Origin: Pontimicrobium sp. SW4
GTDB lineage: Bacteria; Bacteroidota; Bacteroidia; Flavobacteriales; Flavobacteriaceae
Assembly (NCBI RefSeq): GCF_039954625.1
Contig: NZ_CP157199.1
Coordinates: 434,001-498,000, forward strand
DNA: 64,000 bases
Direction of reading: 5' to 3'
In this document: in pieces, positions 26,050 to 35,282 of the stretch
How the letters are laid out: the number at the start of each line of letters is the position of its first letter
How positions within the stretch are numbered: position 1 is the stretch's first letter
Program-made: the position numbers and the translations under genes
Notes under the pieces: generated by a model
Seen by the model: the letters and a program-made list of their open reading frames with translations, nothing else
Database searches by the model: none
What the model was told of the DNA's origin: nothing

Positions 26050-27129
26050 ATGAATAAAAATAATTATGCCATTTTAATGGCTGGAGGAGTAGGTTCGCGA
26101 TTTTGGCCAGTAAGTACCCAAGAATTTCCTAAACAGTTTCACGATATGTTAGGAACTGGAGAAAGCTTAATTCAAAAAACCTTTAGTCGTTTATCAAACA
26201 TCGTTCCTGAAGAAAACATCTTTATTCTTACCAACGAGCGTTACAACGATTTGGTATTTCAGCAATTACCTAAAGTGACTAAACGACAAGTAGTATTAGA
26301 ACCTGCAATGCGGAATACAGCACCATGCATTTTATTTGCTGCATTAAAAATACAAAAGGAAAATCCTGATGCTGTTATGATAGTGGCACCGAGCGACCAT
26401 TGGATTGAAGATGAAGCCGCTTTTACAGAAAATGTACAACAAGCATTTGATTTTTGTTCACAGAAAAACGCATTAATGACCTTAGGCATAAAACCAACCT
26501 TTCCTAATACTGGCTATGGTTATATAGAGTTTGATAAATCTTCAAATGAAGAAATAAAAAGTGTTAATCAATTTAGGGAGAAACCTGATTATGAAACTGC
26601 AAAGTCCTTTTTAGAACAAGGAAATTTCTTATGGAATGCAGGTATTTTTATGTGGAGTGTCAATAGTGTGGTGGAAGCTTTTCAAAATAACCAACCAGAA
26701 TTATTTAGCTTATTTGAAAAAGGAATAGATGTGTATAACACCGATTTTGAAGATGATTTTGTAAGAGACAATTATGGGAAAGCCGAAAATATTTCGGTAG
26801 ACTATGCAATCATGGAAAAAAGCAATAATGTATATGTATTACCAGCAGTTTTCGATTGGAATGATCTTGGTACTTGGGGAAGTTTGTATGACAAAATTGA
26901 TGCAGGGAAAGGTAAAAATGCAGTTGTTAATTCAAAGGTGTTAAGTAAAGATGCCTCTGGGAATATGATTTATTCCGAAAAAGAAAAAATTGTAGTTATT
27001 GAAGATCTAAAGGATTTCATAATTGTTGATAAAGATGAAGTTTTGCTTATCTTTCCAAAAGAGAGAGAGCAAGATATTAAAACTTTGCGTAAAAGTGTAG
27101 GTGAAAAATTTGGAAATAAGTACGTGTAG
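26050..27129 (+). CDS. manC: mannose-1-phosphate guanylyltransferase
   Basis: Cytosolic nucleotidyltransferase making GDP-mannose from mannose-1-phosphate and GTP for surface polysaccharides. 359 residues; N-terminal AILMAGGVGSRFWPVS signature, FPKQFHDMLG, EPAMRNTAPCILFA, VAPSDHWI, and EKPDYETAKSFLEQGNFLWN with the GIFMW motif. It lacks the C-terminal phosphomannose isomerase domain found in bifunctional enzymes. It sits 3 bases after the SprT-like gene and 2 bases before the DUF389 gene. Confidence 0.93.
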   Translation: MNKNNYAILMAGGVGSRFWPVSTQEFPKQFHDMLGTGESLIQKTFSRLSNIVPEENIFILTNERYNDLVFQQLPKVTKRQVVLEPAMRNTAPCILFAALKIQKENPDAVMIVAPSDHWIEDEAAFTENVQQAFDFCSQKNALMTLGIKPTFPNTGYGYIEFDKSSNEEIKSVNQFREKPDYETAKSFLEQGNFLWNAGIFMWSVNSVVEAFQNNQPELFSLFEKGIDVYNTDFEDDFVRDNYGKAENISVDYAIMEKSNNVYVLPAVFDWNDLGTWGSLYDKIDAGKGKNAVVNSKVLSKDASGNMIYSEKEKIVVIEDLKDFIIVDKDEVLLIFPKEREQDIKTLRKSVGEKFGNKYV

Positions 27130-27131
27130 GT

Positions 27132-28583
27132 ATGGAAGAAAATAAGTTCAATTTTACTGAAGATGAGCAAGCTGCTCAAAATAAAGTTGTAGAAGAACAA
27201 AAAGAAGCCATTGTAAAAGATGCTAAAGGGTTAGTTAGTAGTTCTAAACAATTCTTATATGGAATTTTTAGTTTCAGGAATGATACCGATCGAGATGCAA
27301 CTATTAATGCTATAAAGGCAGATATACCTTTAAAAGGAGCAACGTCTTGGATTTTAATATGTTCTATTATGGTGGCGTCAGTTGGTCTTAATGCTAACTC
27401 AACTGCTGTTGTAATTGGAGCGATGTTAATTTCACCATTAATGGGCCCTATTTTGGGAGTTGGAATGTCTATTGCTATTAATGATATTGATACACTTCGT
27501 AAATCACTTATAAATTTGGCAGTCATGATTGTGTTGAGTTTATTGACTGCATTTTTGTTTTTTTGGTTGTTTCCACTTAGTGAAGACACTTCTGAATTAC
27601 TAGGTAGAACACGTCCAGATATTCGAGATGTATTAATTGCTTTTTTTGGTGGTTTAGCATTAATTATTGCACGAACTAAAAAAGGAACTATAGCTTCAGT
27701 AATTTTTGGTGTAGCTATTGCAACTGCTTTAATGCCACCATTATGTACTGCTGGTTATGGACTTGCAAAAGGAAATTGGAGCTACTTTGGTGGTGCCATG
27801 TATTTGTTTAGTATTAATACTGTATTTATTGCCTTAGCTACATTTTTGGTCTTGAAATTATTGCGTTTCCCAATGCTTCGATATGCTAATTCAGCAAAAA
27901 GAAGACGGATTGCTAAGTTTGCAGGTTTACTTGCGCTCATTGCAATGGTTCCTGCTGGATGGACATTTTATAATGTTTGGGGAGAAAGTAAATTGCAAAA
28001 TGATTATAAACAATTCATTACTAATGAAGTGGAATCTAACGAATCACTCTGGTTACAGCGAGAAAAACTTGATTCAGATAATAAAAGAATTACACTATAT
28101 TTTAATGGCGAAATTGCAGATGCAACAGAATCTGATTTGCGTAATGAATTAAATAAATATAGTAATATTAAAGATTTTGATCTTGTTATTAACGGTAACA
28201 AAAATGTTAGTGCAGAACGATTAATGGATTTATACGACAAAGCACTTATTACAATTGAAGAGCGTGATAGTTTGTTAATTTTGAGACAAAAAGAAATAGA
28301 TAGTATTAAGATGCAATTTACTAAAAAAAGTAATATTCTTGATGCTAATGATTTTACATCTTTAGCTAAAGATGCCAAAATTCAATTTACAGATTTACAA
28401 TATTTTGGATATGCAAAAATGTTAACATCGTCTGATTTTAGAAAAGCCGATACCATAGCTATTGCAAATGTTAAATGGAACACGTCGCTTACAGATAGTA
28501 TAATGGGAGTAAAAGAAATTGAGTTGAGTAATTGGTTAAAACAAGAATTAAAATTGCAAAATGTGGTAATTAAAAGAAATTAG
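27132..28583 (+). CDS. DUF389 membrane protein
   Basis: Integral membrane protein of the DUF389 family, 483 residues. A charged N-terminus (1-70) precedes about six membrane segments (about 72-285) containing the family core TAVVIGAMLISPLMGPILGVG and a LIIARTKKGTIASVIFGVAIATALMPPLCTAGYG region read in parts. The remaining about 195 residues are hydrophilic and probably lie on one side of the membrane. The molecular function of DUF389 is not established. It is the third gene of the sprT-manC unit, and its stop is one base from the convergent mlaF stop. Confidence 0.85.
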   Translation: MEENKFNFTEDEQAAQNKVVEEQKEAIVKDAKGLVSSSKQFLYGIFSFRNDTDRDATINAIKADIPLKGATSWILICSIMVASVGLNANSTAVVIGAMLISPLMGPILGVGMSIAINDIDTLRKSLINLAVMIVLSLLTAFLFFWLFPLSEDTSELLGRTRPDIRDVLIAFFGGLALIIARTKKGTIASVIFGVAIATALMPPLCTAGYGLAKGNWSYFGGAMYLFSINTVFIALATFLVLKLLRFPMLRYANSAKRRRIAKFAGLLALIAMVPAGWTFYNVWGESKLQNDYKQFITNEVESNESLWLQREKLDSDNKRITLYFNGEIADATESDLRNELNKYSNIKDFDLVINGNKNVSAERLMDLYDKALITIEERDSLLILRQKEIDSIKMQFTKKSNILDANDFTSLAKDAKIQFTDLQYFGYAKMLTSSDFRKADTIAIANVKWNTSLTDSIMGVKEIELSNWLKQELKLQNVVIKRN

Positions 28584-28584
28584 A

Positions 28585-29352
28585 TTACTGTTTTTCTTCT
28601 AAATACATTTTACGTACTTTTTTAAATAGTTCTGATGAGTAAACAAAATCTGTAACAGCTTTGTTGTCGGTTTTAAAGATGGTTTCTCTAGAACCTTCCC
28701 ATTCTTTATGACCGTGTTGTAGAAACACTATTTTCTCACCAATTTCCATAACAGAATTCATATCGTGAGAATTAATTACAGTAACTATTTGATACTCATC
28801 TGTAATCTCTTGAATAAGGTTGTCTATAACTATAGCTGTTTTTGGATCTAAGCCAGAGTTGGGTTCATCACAAAACAAGTATTTAGGATTGTTTACAATA
28901 GCTCTAGCAATAGCTACACGCTTTTGCATACCTCCCGAAGCTTCACTTGGCATTTTGTTATGAGCATCATCTAGATTTACCCGTTTTAAAACGACATCTG
29001 CGCGATCTTTCATTTCACTTTCACTCATTTTTGTAAACATGCGTAATGGAAACATAACATTTTCCTGTATAGTCATAGAATCAAATAAAGCACTGCCTTG
29101 AAAAACCATACCAATTTCTGCTCTCAAATCTCTTTTTTGATCTTCAGATAATTTAGAATAAATTTTTCCATCATACGATATAGTGCCTTCATCATAAAGG
29201 AATAAACCTAAAAGACACTTTATAAATACTGTTTTTCCAGAGCCACTTTGCCCAATAACCAAACTGGTTTCTCCTTTTTCGAAATACGCATCTATACCTT
29301 TTAAAATATGTGCATCACCAAACGATTTATGTAAGCCTTTTACTTCTATCAT
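28585..29352 (-). CDS. mlaF: ABC transporter ATP-binding protein, MlaF-like
   Basis: ATPase of the Mla lipid transport system that keeps outer-membrane lipid asymmetry. 255 residues: Walker A GQSGSGKT (about 34-41), Q-loop FQGSALFDSMTIQENVMFPL, signature ASGGMQKRVAIARAI, Walker B YLFCDEPNSGLD, and the H-loop INSHD. The SALFDSMTI segment after the Q-loop is typical of MlaF-type ATPases. Its start overlaps the mlaE stop by one base. Confidence 0.9.
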   Translation of the reverse strand: MIEVKGLHKSFGDAHILKGIDAYFEKGETSLVIGQSGSGKTVFIKCLLGLFLYDEGTISYDGKIYSKLSEDQKRDLRAEIGMVFQGSALFDSMTIQENVMFPLRMFTKMSESEMKDRADVVLKRVNLDDAHNKMPSEASGGMQKRVAIARAIVNNPKYLFCDEPNSGLDPKTAIVIDNLIQEITDEYQIVTVINSHDMNSVMEIGEKIVFLQHGHKEWEGSRETIFKTDNKAVTDFVYSSELFKKVRKMYLEEKQ

Positions 29353-30089
29353 TATCCTAAGAGCATATCAGTTAGTATATAGTTTATTAAAATAATCACA
29401 ACACTTGTCCAAACAAACGATGTAGTACTTGCCTTTCCAACCTCTAAAGCGCCACCTTTCATGTAATACCCATGAAATGAAGGGATTGTTGCTAGAATAA
29501 ATGCAAACACAAAAGTTTTTAGAAATGAATAGGTCATATGGAATCCATCAAAGTCCATTTGAACACCAGTAATATAATCTTCTAAAGTTGTATATCCTCC
29601 GTAAACACATGCAGCCATACCACCTAAAATACCTAAAAACATACCAATAGCTATTGCAAATGGATATAACATCATGGCAATCGTTTTTGGAAAAACTAAA
29701 TAGTTTAAAGAATTAATTCCCATTACTTCAAGAGCATCAATTTGCTCTGTAACTCTCATGGTTCCTATGCTTGAAGTAATAAATGAGCCAACTTTTCCAG
29801 CCATAATAATAGAAGTAAATGTTGGTGCAAACTCTAATATTACTGATTGTCTGGTAGCAAAACCTACCAAGTATTTTGGAATCAATGGATTGGTGATATT
29901 TAAAGCTGTTTGTATGGTAATAACACCTCCAACAAAAAACGATATAAATGCGACAATACCTAATGATCCAATAACAAGGTCGTCAATATCTTTTAAAATT
30001 AAACCTTTCATAACCGACCACTTTGTTGGTTTACGAAACATTTCCTTTATCATTAAAAAATAGAGACCAATATTACTTAGATATGTCAT
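29352..30089 (-). CDS. mlaE: ABC transporter permease, MlaE family
   Basis: Inner-membrane permease partner of MlaF, 245 residues. MlaE-family features: FVGGVITIQTALNI, then TSIIMAGKVGSFITSSIGTMRVTEQIDALEVMGIN read in parts (about 105-140), and the C-terminal FHGYYMKGGALEVGKASTTSFVWTSV region. Membrane segments are near 40-65, 140-170, 190-215 and 225-245. No MlaD-type substrate-binding gene is adjacent, since the convergent DUF389 gene follows mlaF. Confidence 0.9.
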   Translation of the reverse strand: MTYLSNIGLYFLMIKEMFRKPTKWSVMKGLILKDIDDLVIGSLGIVAFISFFVGGVITIQTALNITNPLIPKYLVGFATRQSVILEFAPTFTSIIMAGKVGSFITSSIGTMRVTEQIDALEVMGINSLNYLVFPKTIAMMLYPFAIAIGMFLGILGGMAACVYGGYTTLEDYITGVQMDFDGFHMTYSFLKTFVFAFILATIPSFHGYYMKGGALEVGKASTTSFVWTSVVIILINYILTDMLLG

Positions 30090-30167
30090 ATTTAATTTTG
30101 TTACCGCTAAAGTAAAAAATACAATTATTATTTAACGTCTAAACAACATAAGAATTATTAAAAAACG

Positions 30168-30175
30168 TATTTTTG
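30168..30175 (+). promoter_or_regulatory. putative -7 element (TATTTTTG) of the pafA-like gene
   Basis: A perfect TAnnTTTG match ends 22 bases before the ATG at 30198. No TTG lies at the expected distance upstream, so the call is tentative. Confidence 0.4.
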
Positions 30176-30197
30176 ATTTATAAGATAAAAAATAATT

Positions 30198-31865
30198 ATG
30201 ATGAAGAATTTCTTGTTATTTATTATATGTGTCTCGTTTAGTTTTTCTTGTGTAGCACAAAAACAAACGGCTAATGTTAATAAGTCGACAACGGATAGTG
30301 TAAAAACTAAATTGGTTGTTGGTATTGTAGTAGATCAAATGCGTTATGAATATTTAACAAGATTTCAAGAAAAATTTGGAGAAGGTGGATTTATGAGAAT
30401 GATTAACGAAGGATTTAACTGCAAGAATAATCATTATAACTATGTGCCAACTTATACAGGACCTGGTCATGCTTCTATTTACACTGGTACTACACCAAAA
30501 TATCATGGTGTTATTGGAAACAACTGGTACGATAAAGAGGTTAAGAAAAGTGTGTATTGTGCAGGTGATGATTCAGTAGCTTCAGTTGGAACAGAAAGTG
30601 ACGCAGGACAAATGTCGCCTCATAGAATGAAAACAACCACTTTTGCTGATGAAAACAGATTGTTTACGCAAATGAGAGGTAAAACTATAGGTATTTCTAT
30701 TAAAGATAGAGGCGCAGTCTTACCTGCAGGACATACAGCTAATGGAGCATATTGGTTTCAAGGAAAACTAGAAGGGAAATTTATTACAAGTACTCATTAT
30801 ATGACTGAATTACCTAATTGGGTGAAAATATATAATGAAAGCAAAAGTGTTTCAAAGTATATGAAAGAATGGAATACCTTATATGATATTGAAAGTTATG
30901 TTGAAAGTGGAAGTGATTTAAATGAGTTTGAAGAAGGATTTAAAGGCAAAGAAACTGCTACATTTCCTTATGATTTAAAAATGCTAAGTGCTAAAAATGG
31001 AGGGTATGATATTCTTAAATCTACACCTTTTGGTAATAGTATTGTAGCTGATTTTGCGATTGCTGCAATTGATGGCGAGCAATTAGGACAAGATAACATA
31101 ACTGATGTGCTTGCAGTAAGTTTTTCTAGTCCAGATTATGTTGGTCATAATTTTGGAGCAAACTCTAAAGAAGTTCAAGACACATATCTTCGATTAGATA
31201 AAGATTTGGAACGCTTATTTAATGCATTGGATACCAAAGTGGGGAAAGGAAATTACACAGTATTTTTAACGGCAGATCATGGTGCAGTTCATGTGCCTTC
31301 TTATTTGAAAAGCGTAAAAATACCAGCTGGGTATGTGAGTTCTAAGGAAACAAAAGTAAGGTTTGAAACTTTTTTAAAGAGCAAATATAATTCTGATAAT
31401 TTGATTGAAAATGTAAGTAATATGCAGGTGTTTTTAAATAGAGAAAAAGTAAAAGAACTCAATTTAGATTTGCATGAAGTTCAAGATGCTATTGTAAATG
31501 AGATAATCAATTATAAAAACATTGATAAAGCATATACAGCTTATGCTATGTCTAATACATCATATGGTAGTGGTATTGAGAAGCTAATTCAAAACGGATT
31601 TAGTCAAAAACGCTCTGGTGACGTAATTTATGTTTACGATCCTGCAACAATTTCTTATATGCTTACTGGCTCTACTCATGGTAGTGGAATGAGTTATGAT
31701 ACTCATGTACCATTGTTATTCTATGGAAATGGAATTAAAAATGGTAATACTGTAGAGCGAACTAGAATAGTAGATATTGCACCAACAATATCCTCTTTAT
31801 TAGGGATTAGCTTTCCAAATGGAAATATTGGATTGCCAATTCAATCTGTTCTAGAGCAAGACTAA
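30198..31865 (+). CDS. pafA: alkaline phosphatase PafA family
   Basis: Exported phosphomonoesterase releasing phosphate from organic phosphates. 555 residues; N-terminal signal [18 protein letters not shown], which could be a lipobox (Cys18) or cleave after VAQ. Catalytic features match PafA: nucleophile Thr87 in [13 protein letters not shown], Asn108 in GVIGNNWYD, the Lys169/Arg171 pair in [13 protein letters not shown], metal ligands in [11 protein letters not shown] and LTADHGAV, and a last histidine in TGSTHGSGM. The stop overlaps the convergent ysxC stop by 4 bases. Phosphate control is plausible, but no operator is visible. Confidence 0.92.
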   Translation: MMKNFLLFIICVSFSFSCVAQKQTANVNKSTTDSVKTKLVVGIVVDQMRYEYLTRFQEKFGEGGFMRMINEGFNCKNNHYNYVPTYTGPGHASIYTGTTPKYHGVIGNNWYDKEVKKSVYCAGDDSVASVGTESDAGQMSPHRMKTTTFADENRLFTQMRGKTIGISIKDRGAVLPAGHTANGAYWFQGKLEGKFITSTHYMTELPNWVKIYNESKSVSKYMKEWNTLYDIESYVESGSDLNEFEEGFKGKETATFPYDLKMLSAKNGGYDILKSTPFGNSIVADFAIAAIDGEQLGQDNITDVLAVSFSSPDYVGHNFGANSKEVQDTYLRLDKDLERLFNALDTKVGKGNYTVFLTADHGAVHVPSYLKSVKIPAGYVSSKETKVRFETFLKSKYNSDNLIENVSNMQVFLNREKVKELNLDLHEVQDAIVNEIINYKNIDKAYTAYAMSNTSYGSGIEKLIQNGFSQKRSGDVIYVYDPATISYMLTGSTHGSGMSYDTHVPLLFYGNGIKNGNTVERTRIVDIAPTISSLLGISFPNGNIGLPIQSVLEQD

Positions 31866-32473
31866 TTTTTGTTCTGGTTTAATTCTTTATTAATAGAATC
31901 AATGTATTCTAAAAGGGAATCTCTTCCAATTTTCTTAGAGGCTGAGGTAACAAAATAATTTGGCATCTCTTCCCATGTTTCTAGAAGAATGTTTTTATAG
32001 TCTTCAATATGCTTTTCAATAGCTTTTGGTTTTAGTTTATCTGCTTTAGTGAAAATAATTGAAAATGGAATTGTGTTTTCTCCTAACCACTGCATAAACT
32101 CTAAATCAATAGGTTGCGGAGTGTGTCTTATATCTACAAGAACAAAAGCAGATACTAGTTGTTCGCGTTTTTCAAAATACGCAGTAATAAATTTCTGAAA
32201 TACTTTTTTGGTTGATTTTGAAACTCTAGCATAGCCGTATCCAGGTAAATCAACTAAATACCAATTGCTATTAATAATAAAATGATTAATTAATTGTGTT
32301 TTTCCTGGCCTTCCAGATGTTTTTGCTAAACTTTTTCTTTCAGTAAGCATGTTTATTAAAGAAGATTTACCAACATTACTTCTTCCAATAAAAGCATATT
32401 CTGGAATATTGTTATTTGGACATTTAGCAACATCTTGATTGCTAACAACAAATTCTGCGGATTTTATTTGCAT
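31862..32473 (-). CDS. ysxC: ribosome biogenesis GTPase YsxC/EngB
   Basis: Essential small GTPase assisting large-subunit ribosome assembly. 203 residues with G1 [17 protein letters not shown]2/switch [13 protein letters not shown]3 [13 protein letters not shown]4 FTKADKLK and G5 TSASKKIG. Its length matches the family (about 195-210). It lies 10 bases downstream of the alpha/beta hydrolase gene on the same strand and overlaps the convergent pafA-like gene by 4 bases. Confidence 0.95.
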   Translation of the reverse strand: MQIKSAEFVVSNQDVAKCPNNNIPEYAFIGRSNVGKSSLINMLTERKSLAKTSGRPGKTQLINHFIINSNWYLVDLPGYGYARVSKSTKKVFQKFITAYFEKREQLVSAFVLVDIRHTPQPIDLEFMQWLGENTIPFSIIFTKADKLKPKAIEKHIEDYKNILLETWEEMPNYFVTSASKKIGRDSLLEYIDSINKELNQNKN

Positions 32474-32483
32474 GCGAGAAAAT

Positions 32484-33248
32484 TTAAAATTCTCTTTTCT
32501 TTAACCAATCAAAAAGAAGTTTGTTAAAAGTGTTTGGATGTTCCATCATTGCTGCATGCCCACATTTATCAATCCAAAACAAATCAGAATCTGGTAGTAA
32601 ATCATTAAATTCTACAGCAACTTCAGGTGGAGTTACATTATCGTTTTTACCCCAAATAATGCAGGTTGGTGTATGCATTTTTGGCAAATCTTTTGCCATG
32701 TTATGTCGTATAGCACTTTTAGCAATAGCTAGTGTTTTTATAAGTTTATTTCTATCATTTACTGTAGCGTAAACTTCGTCAACAATTTCTTTAGTTGCAA
32801 CGGCAGGATCATAAAAAACATCTTGCGCCTTTTTCTTAATAACCTCATAGTCACTACGTTTAGTATAGCCGCCTCCCATTGCACTTTCGTACAATCCAGA
32901 GCTCCCAGTAATAACCAGAGCTTTTACTTTTTCGTGATAAAGTTTGGTGTGATATAAACCAATATGTCCACCTAAAGAGTTTCCTAGTAGTATTACTTCT
33001 TTATAACCTTTAAAATCAATAAAGTCTTTTAAATATTTTGCAAAACTCTTAACGTTGGTTTTGAGTAATGACATGGTATAAATTGGAAGTTCAGGAATTA
33101 CAATTTTATAGCCATTTTGACTAAAAAAATCTGTAACGCCATCAAAATTACTTAAGCCACCCATTAATCCGTGTAAAATGATAATTGGAGTGCCTTCTCC
33201 TACTTCAATATAGCTATAATTGCCTTCCTTTTTTAAAGCGTGAGTCAT
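32484..33248 (-). CDS. alpha/beta hydrolase
   Basis: Alpha/beta-hydrolase-fold enzyme of 254 residues from ATG 33248 (MTHALKKEG); an earlier start at 33365 would add an untypical tail. Oxyanion region [13 protein letters not shown], nucleophile elbow GNSLGGHIG, acid in [12 protein letters not shown], and histidine in [12 protein letters not shown] form the usual triad. No signal peptide is seen, so it is likely cytosolic. The substrate is unknown. It precedes ysxC and may be co-transcribed with it. Confidence 0.85.
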   Translation of the reverse strand: MTHALKKEGNYSYIEVGEGTPIIILHGLMGGLSNFDGVTDFFSQNGYKIVIPELPIYTMSLLKTNVKSFAKYLKDFIDFKGYKEVILLGNSLGGHIGLYHTKLYHEKVKALVITGSSGLYESAMGGGYTKRSDYEVIKKKAQDVFYDPAVATKEIVDEVYATVNDRNKLIKTLAIAKSAIRHNMAKDLPKMHTPTCIIWGKNDNVTPPEVAVEFNDLLPDSDLFWIDKCGHAAMMEHPNTFNKLLFDWLKKREF

Positions 33249-33474
33249 GTTATAGTTGTGGTTTCTCTTAATGGCAAATCTACATAAATTTATTTTAAGA
33301 TAGATAAAACCCAATAAACAATGTCCGTCTCTAAAAAGGCTTTGTGTTTGTTTATAAATGGACAATGTAGGCTAGATATTTTCTATGCTATAATCGTTTG
33401 ATTTTCAGAAACTCCTTGATGCGATTTTTTAAGTTTTTAACTAATTTTTTAGTGTTTGATAGAAATTTATTAAC

Positions 33475-33501
33475 AAAGTGTCATAAAGTGGTAAAAAGTG
33501 G
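33475..33501 (+). promoter_or_regulatory. putative MraZ operator: three AAAGTGK repeats at 10-bp spacing
   Basis: AAAGTGT (33475-33481), AAAGTGG (33485-33491) and AAAGTGG (33495-33501) are direct repeats in exact 10-bp phase with 3-base spacers. MraZ is known to bind phased direct repeats before its own gene (TGGGN type in E. coli, AAAGTG[T/G] with 3-base spacers in mollicutes). They lie just upstream of the -7 element at 33514 and would cover the -33 region. Confidence 0.75.
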
Positions 33502-33513
33502 AGAAATTTTTAT

Positions 33514-33521
33514 TAGATTTG
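33514..33521 (+). promoter_or_regulatory. putative -7 element (TAGATTTG) of the dcw cluster
   Basis: A perfect TAnnTTTG match lies 13 bases after the third MraZ repeat. It implies a start of transcription near 33528, a few bases before the AAGGAG ribosome site at 33537-33542 and the TTG start at 33552. No canonical TTG is visible at the -33 position, where the operator lies. Confidence 0.5.
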
Positions 33522-33551
33522 AAACTTATATATAAAAAGGAGAAAAAAGAC

Positions 33552-34016
33552 TTGAATTCACTCATTGGAACATACGAATGTAAGATTGACTCTAAAGGGA
33601 GATTGATGTTGCCATCGGCTTTTAAGAAGCAGTTGTCTTCAGTGATGCAAAATGGTTTTGTCTTGAAACGTGCTGTTTTTCAATCTTGTATAGAGTTGTA
33701 TCCAATGGATAAATGGGAGGTTTTAATGCAAAAGATTAATAAGTTGAATCGTTTTAAGAAGAAGAACAATGATTTCATTCGTCGTTTTACAGCAGGAGTG
33801 AAGTTTATTGAATTAGATGCTTCAGGAAGATTATTAGTGGCGAAAGATTTAATTGCCTTCGCAGGTATGTCAAAAGACATTGTGGTGACTTCGGTAGGAG
33901 ATATATTGGAAATTTGGGATAAGGATAATTACGAAAAGGCTATTGATGATGCTGTTGTGGATTTTGCTGATCTAGCTGAAGATGTTATGGGACAAGATGA
34001 AGATGGAATATCATAA
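33552..34016 (+). CDS. mraZ: transcriptional regulator MraZ
   Basis: Cytosolic DNA-binding protein with two SpoVT/AbrB-like half-domains that represses the division/cell-wall cluster. I chose the TTG at 33552, giving 154 residues beginning MNSLIGTYECK like other MraZ proteins, nine bases after an AAGGAG ribosome-binding sequence. A GTG at 33498 would place the -7 element and operator inside the gene. Both signatures are present: GTYECKIDSKGRLMLP and IELDASGRLLVAKDLI. It is the first gene of the cluster and overlaps rsmH by 14 bases. Confidence 0.9.
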   Translation: MNSLIGTYECKIDSKGRLMLPSAFKKQLSSVMQNGFVLKRAVFQSCIELYPMDKWEVLMQKINKLNRFKKKNNDFIRRFTAGVKFIELDASGRLLVAKDLIAFAGMSKDIVVTSVGDILEIWDKDNYEKAIDDAVVDFADLAEDVMGQDEDGIS

Positions 34017-34908
34017 CCCAGTTTTACTTAAAGAAACAGTTGACGGTTTAAATATTAAAGAAGATGGTGTTTATGTAGACGTCACTTTTGGAGGAGGAGG
34101 ACATAGTCGTGAAATTTTAAAACGTTTAGGAGAAAAAGGTAAGTTAATAGCATTTGATCAAGATCAAGACGCTCTTTTAAATACAATAGTTGATAGCAGA
34201 TTTACGCTTATAAATGAAAACTTCAGATATCTTAAGAGATTTCTGAGGTTTCATGGCGTAAAGAAGGTGGATGGAATTTTAGCCGATTTTGGTGTGTCTT
34301 CTCATCAATTTGATGAGGCGGATCGTGGTTTCTCAATTCGATTTGATGCAAAGTTAGATATGAGAATGAACCAACAAGATCAATTATCAGCATTTCATGT
34401 TATTAACGAATATGACGAAAGTGCATTAAGAAAAATGTTCTGGGAATATGGTGAGTTAAGACAATCGCCAGCATTGGCAAGGACAATTGTTGCTGAAAGA
34501 GAAGAAGGACACATCGAAACAACAGAGCAATTAAAAAGCGTATTAAAAAAGTATTTACCACCAAGAAAAGAAAACAAGATTCTAGCCCAAATCTATCAAG
34601 CTATAAGGATAGAAGTGAATCAAGAAATTGAAGCATTAAAGGAATTTTTAACACAAGTTCCAGAATTATTAAACCCAGAAGGGCGTTTAAGTTTTATATC
34701 CTATCATTCGCTTGAAGATAGGTTGGTAAAGCGATTTGTTAGAAGTGGTATGTTTGAAGGAGAGCCAGAGAAAGATGTATTTGGAAATTTTGAGGTGCCT
34801 TTAAAACGAATTGGAAAACTCATTATTCCTTCGCAAGAAGAAATAAAAGTAAATAATAGAGCAAGAAGTGCTAAACTAAGAATAGCAGAAAGAAATAATA
34901 ACAACTAA
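34003..34908 (+). CDS. rsmH: 16S rRNA (cytosine(1402)-N(4))-methyltransferase
   Basis: SAM-dependent methyltransferase acting on C1402 of 16S rRNA. 301 residues from ATG 34003 (MEYHNPVLL); ATG 33997 is an alternative. Motifs: YVDVTFGGGGHSREIL (SAM site), ADFGVSSHQFDEADRGFSIRFD, ALARTIV, and the C-terminal SYHSLEDRLVKRFVRSG. Length and position after mraZ are typical of dcw clusters. Confidence 0.95.
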   Translation: MEYHNPVLLKETVDGLNIKEDGVYVDVTFGGGGHSREILKRLGEKGKLIAFDQDQDALLNTIVDSRFTLINENFRYLKRFLRFHGVKKVDGILADFGVSSHQFDEADRGFSIRFDAKLDMRMNQQDQLSAFHVINEYDESALRKMFWEYGELRQSPALARTIVAEREEGHIETTEQLKSVLKKYLPPRKENKILAQIYQAIRIEVNQEIEALKEFLTQVPELLNPEGRLSFISYHSLEDRLVKRFVRSGMFEGEPEKDVFGNFEVPLKRIGKLIIPSQEEIKVNNRARSAKLRIAERNNNN

Positions 34909-34913
34909 TCAAT

Positions 34914-34945
34914 TCTTCCCTTGGGGAAGATGTCTCGTAGAGACA
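34914..34945 (+). repeat. tandem two-hairpin element between rsmH and ftsL
   Basis: Two adjacent perfect small hairpins: TCTTCCC-TTG-GGGAAGA (34914-34930) and TGTCTC-GTA-GAGACA (34931-34945), followed by GATGGGAATGG containing the ftsL start. No T-run follows, so it is not a terminator. It is the only real gap in the first part of the dcw cluster and looks like a structured intergenic element; I cannot tell from one copy whether it is dispersed in the genome. Confidence 0.55.
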
Positions 34946-34946
34946 G

Positions 34947-35273
34947 ATGGGAATGGTAAAAAAGAAATTTCATAATGTTTTAAAAGGCACCTTTTTGGTA
35001 AGCGATGATTCTTTTAAAAATTGGAGAATGATCATCTTTTTGTCATTCCTAGCAATTGTAATGATTGCAAGTTCACATAGTGCTGATAAAAAAGTACATG
35101 AAATAGCCCGACTTGGAGAAGAGGTTAAGGAGTACCGTTCGGCCTTTATAGATGGTCGTTCCACATTAATGAAGTTGAAAATGGAATCAAGAATTAGAGA
35201 AAAATTAGCAGCTAGAGAAGTGTTGCCTTCCATAGAGCCACCAAAAAAGATAAAAGTTAAATCACAAAATTAA
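34947..35273 (+). CDS. ftsL: FtsL-like division protein
   Basis: 108-residue bitopic membrane protein in the ftsL position. A basic cytoplasmic part (1-28), one membrane segment at about 29-45 (MIIFLSFLAIVMIASS), and a periplasmic helical segment (about 48-90) with heptad-like hydrophobic spacing fit FtsL, a divisome scaffold acting with FtsI and FtsW. Sequence similarity to E. coli FtsL is not visible; topology, size and synteny carry the call. ATG 34953 is an alternative start. ftsI begins 9 bases after the stop. Confidence 0.82.
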   Translation: MGMVKKKFHNVLKGTFLVSDDSFKNWRMIIFLSFLAIVMIASSHSADKKVHEIARLGEEVKEYRSAFIDGRSTLMKLKMESRIREKLAAREVLPSIEPPKKIKVKSQN

Positions 35274-35282
35274 AGTTCAACT

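Noticed and set aside
33498..33551. mraZ start at GTG 33498
   Set aside because: It would place the third repeat end, the -7 element and the AAGGAG site inside the gene and add residues not typical of MraZ.
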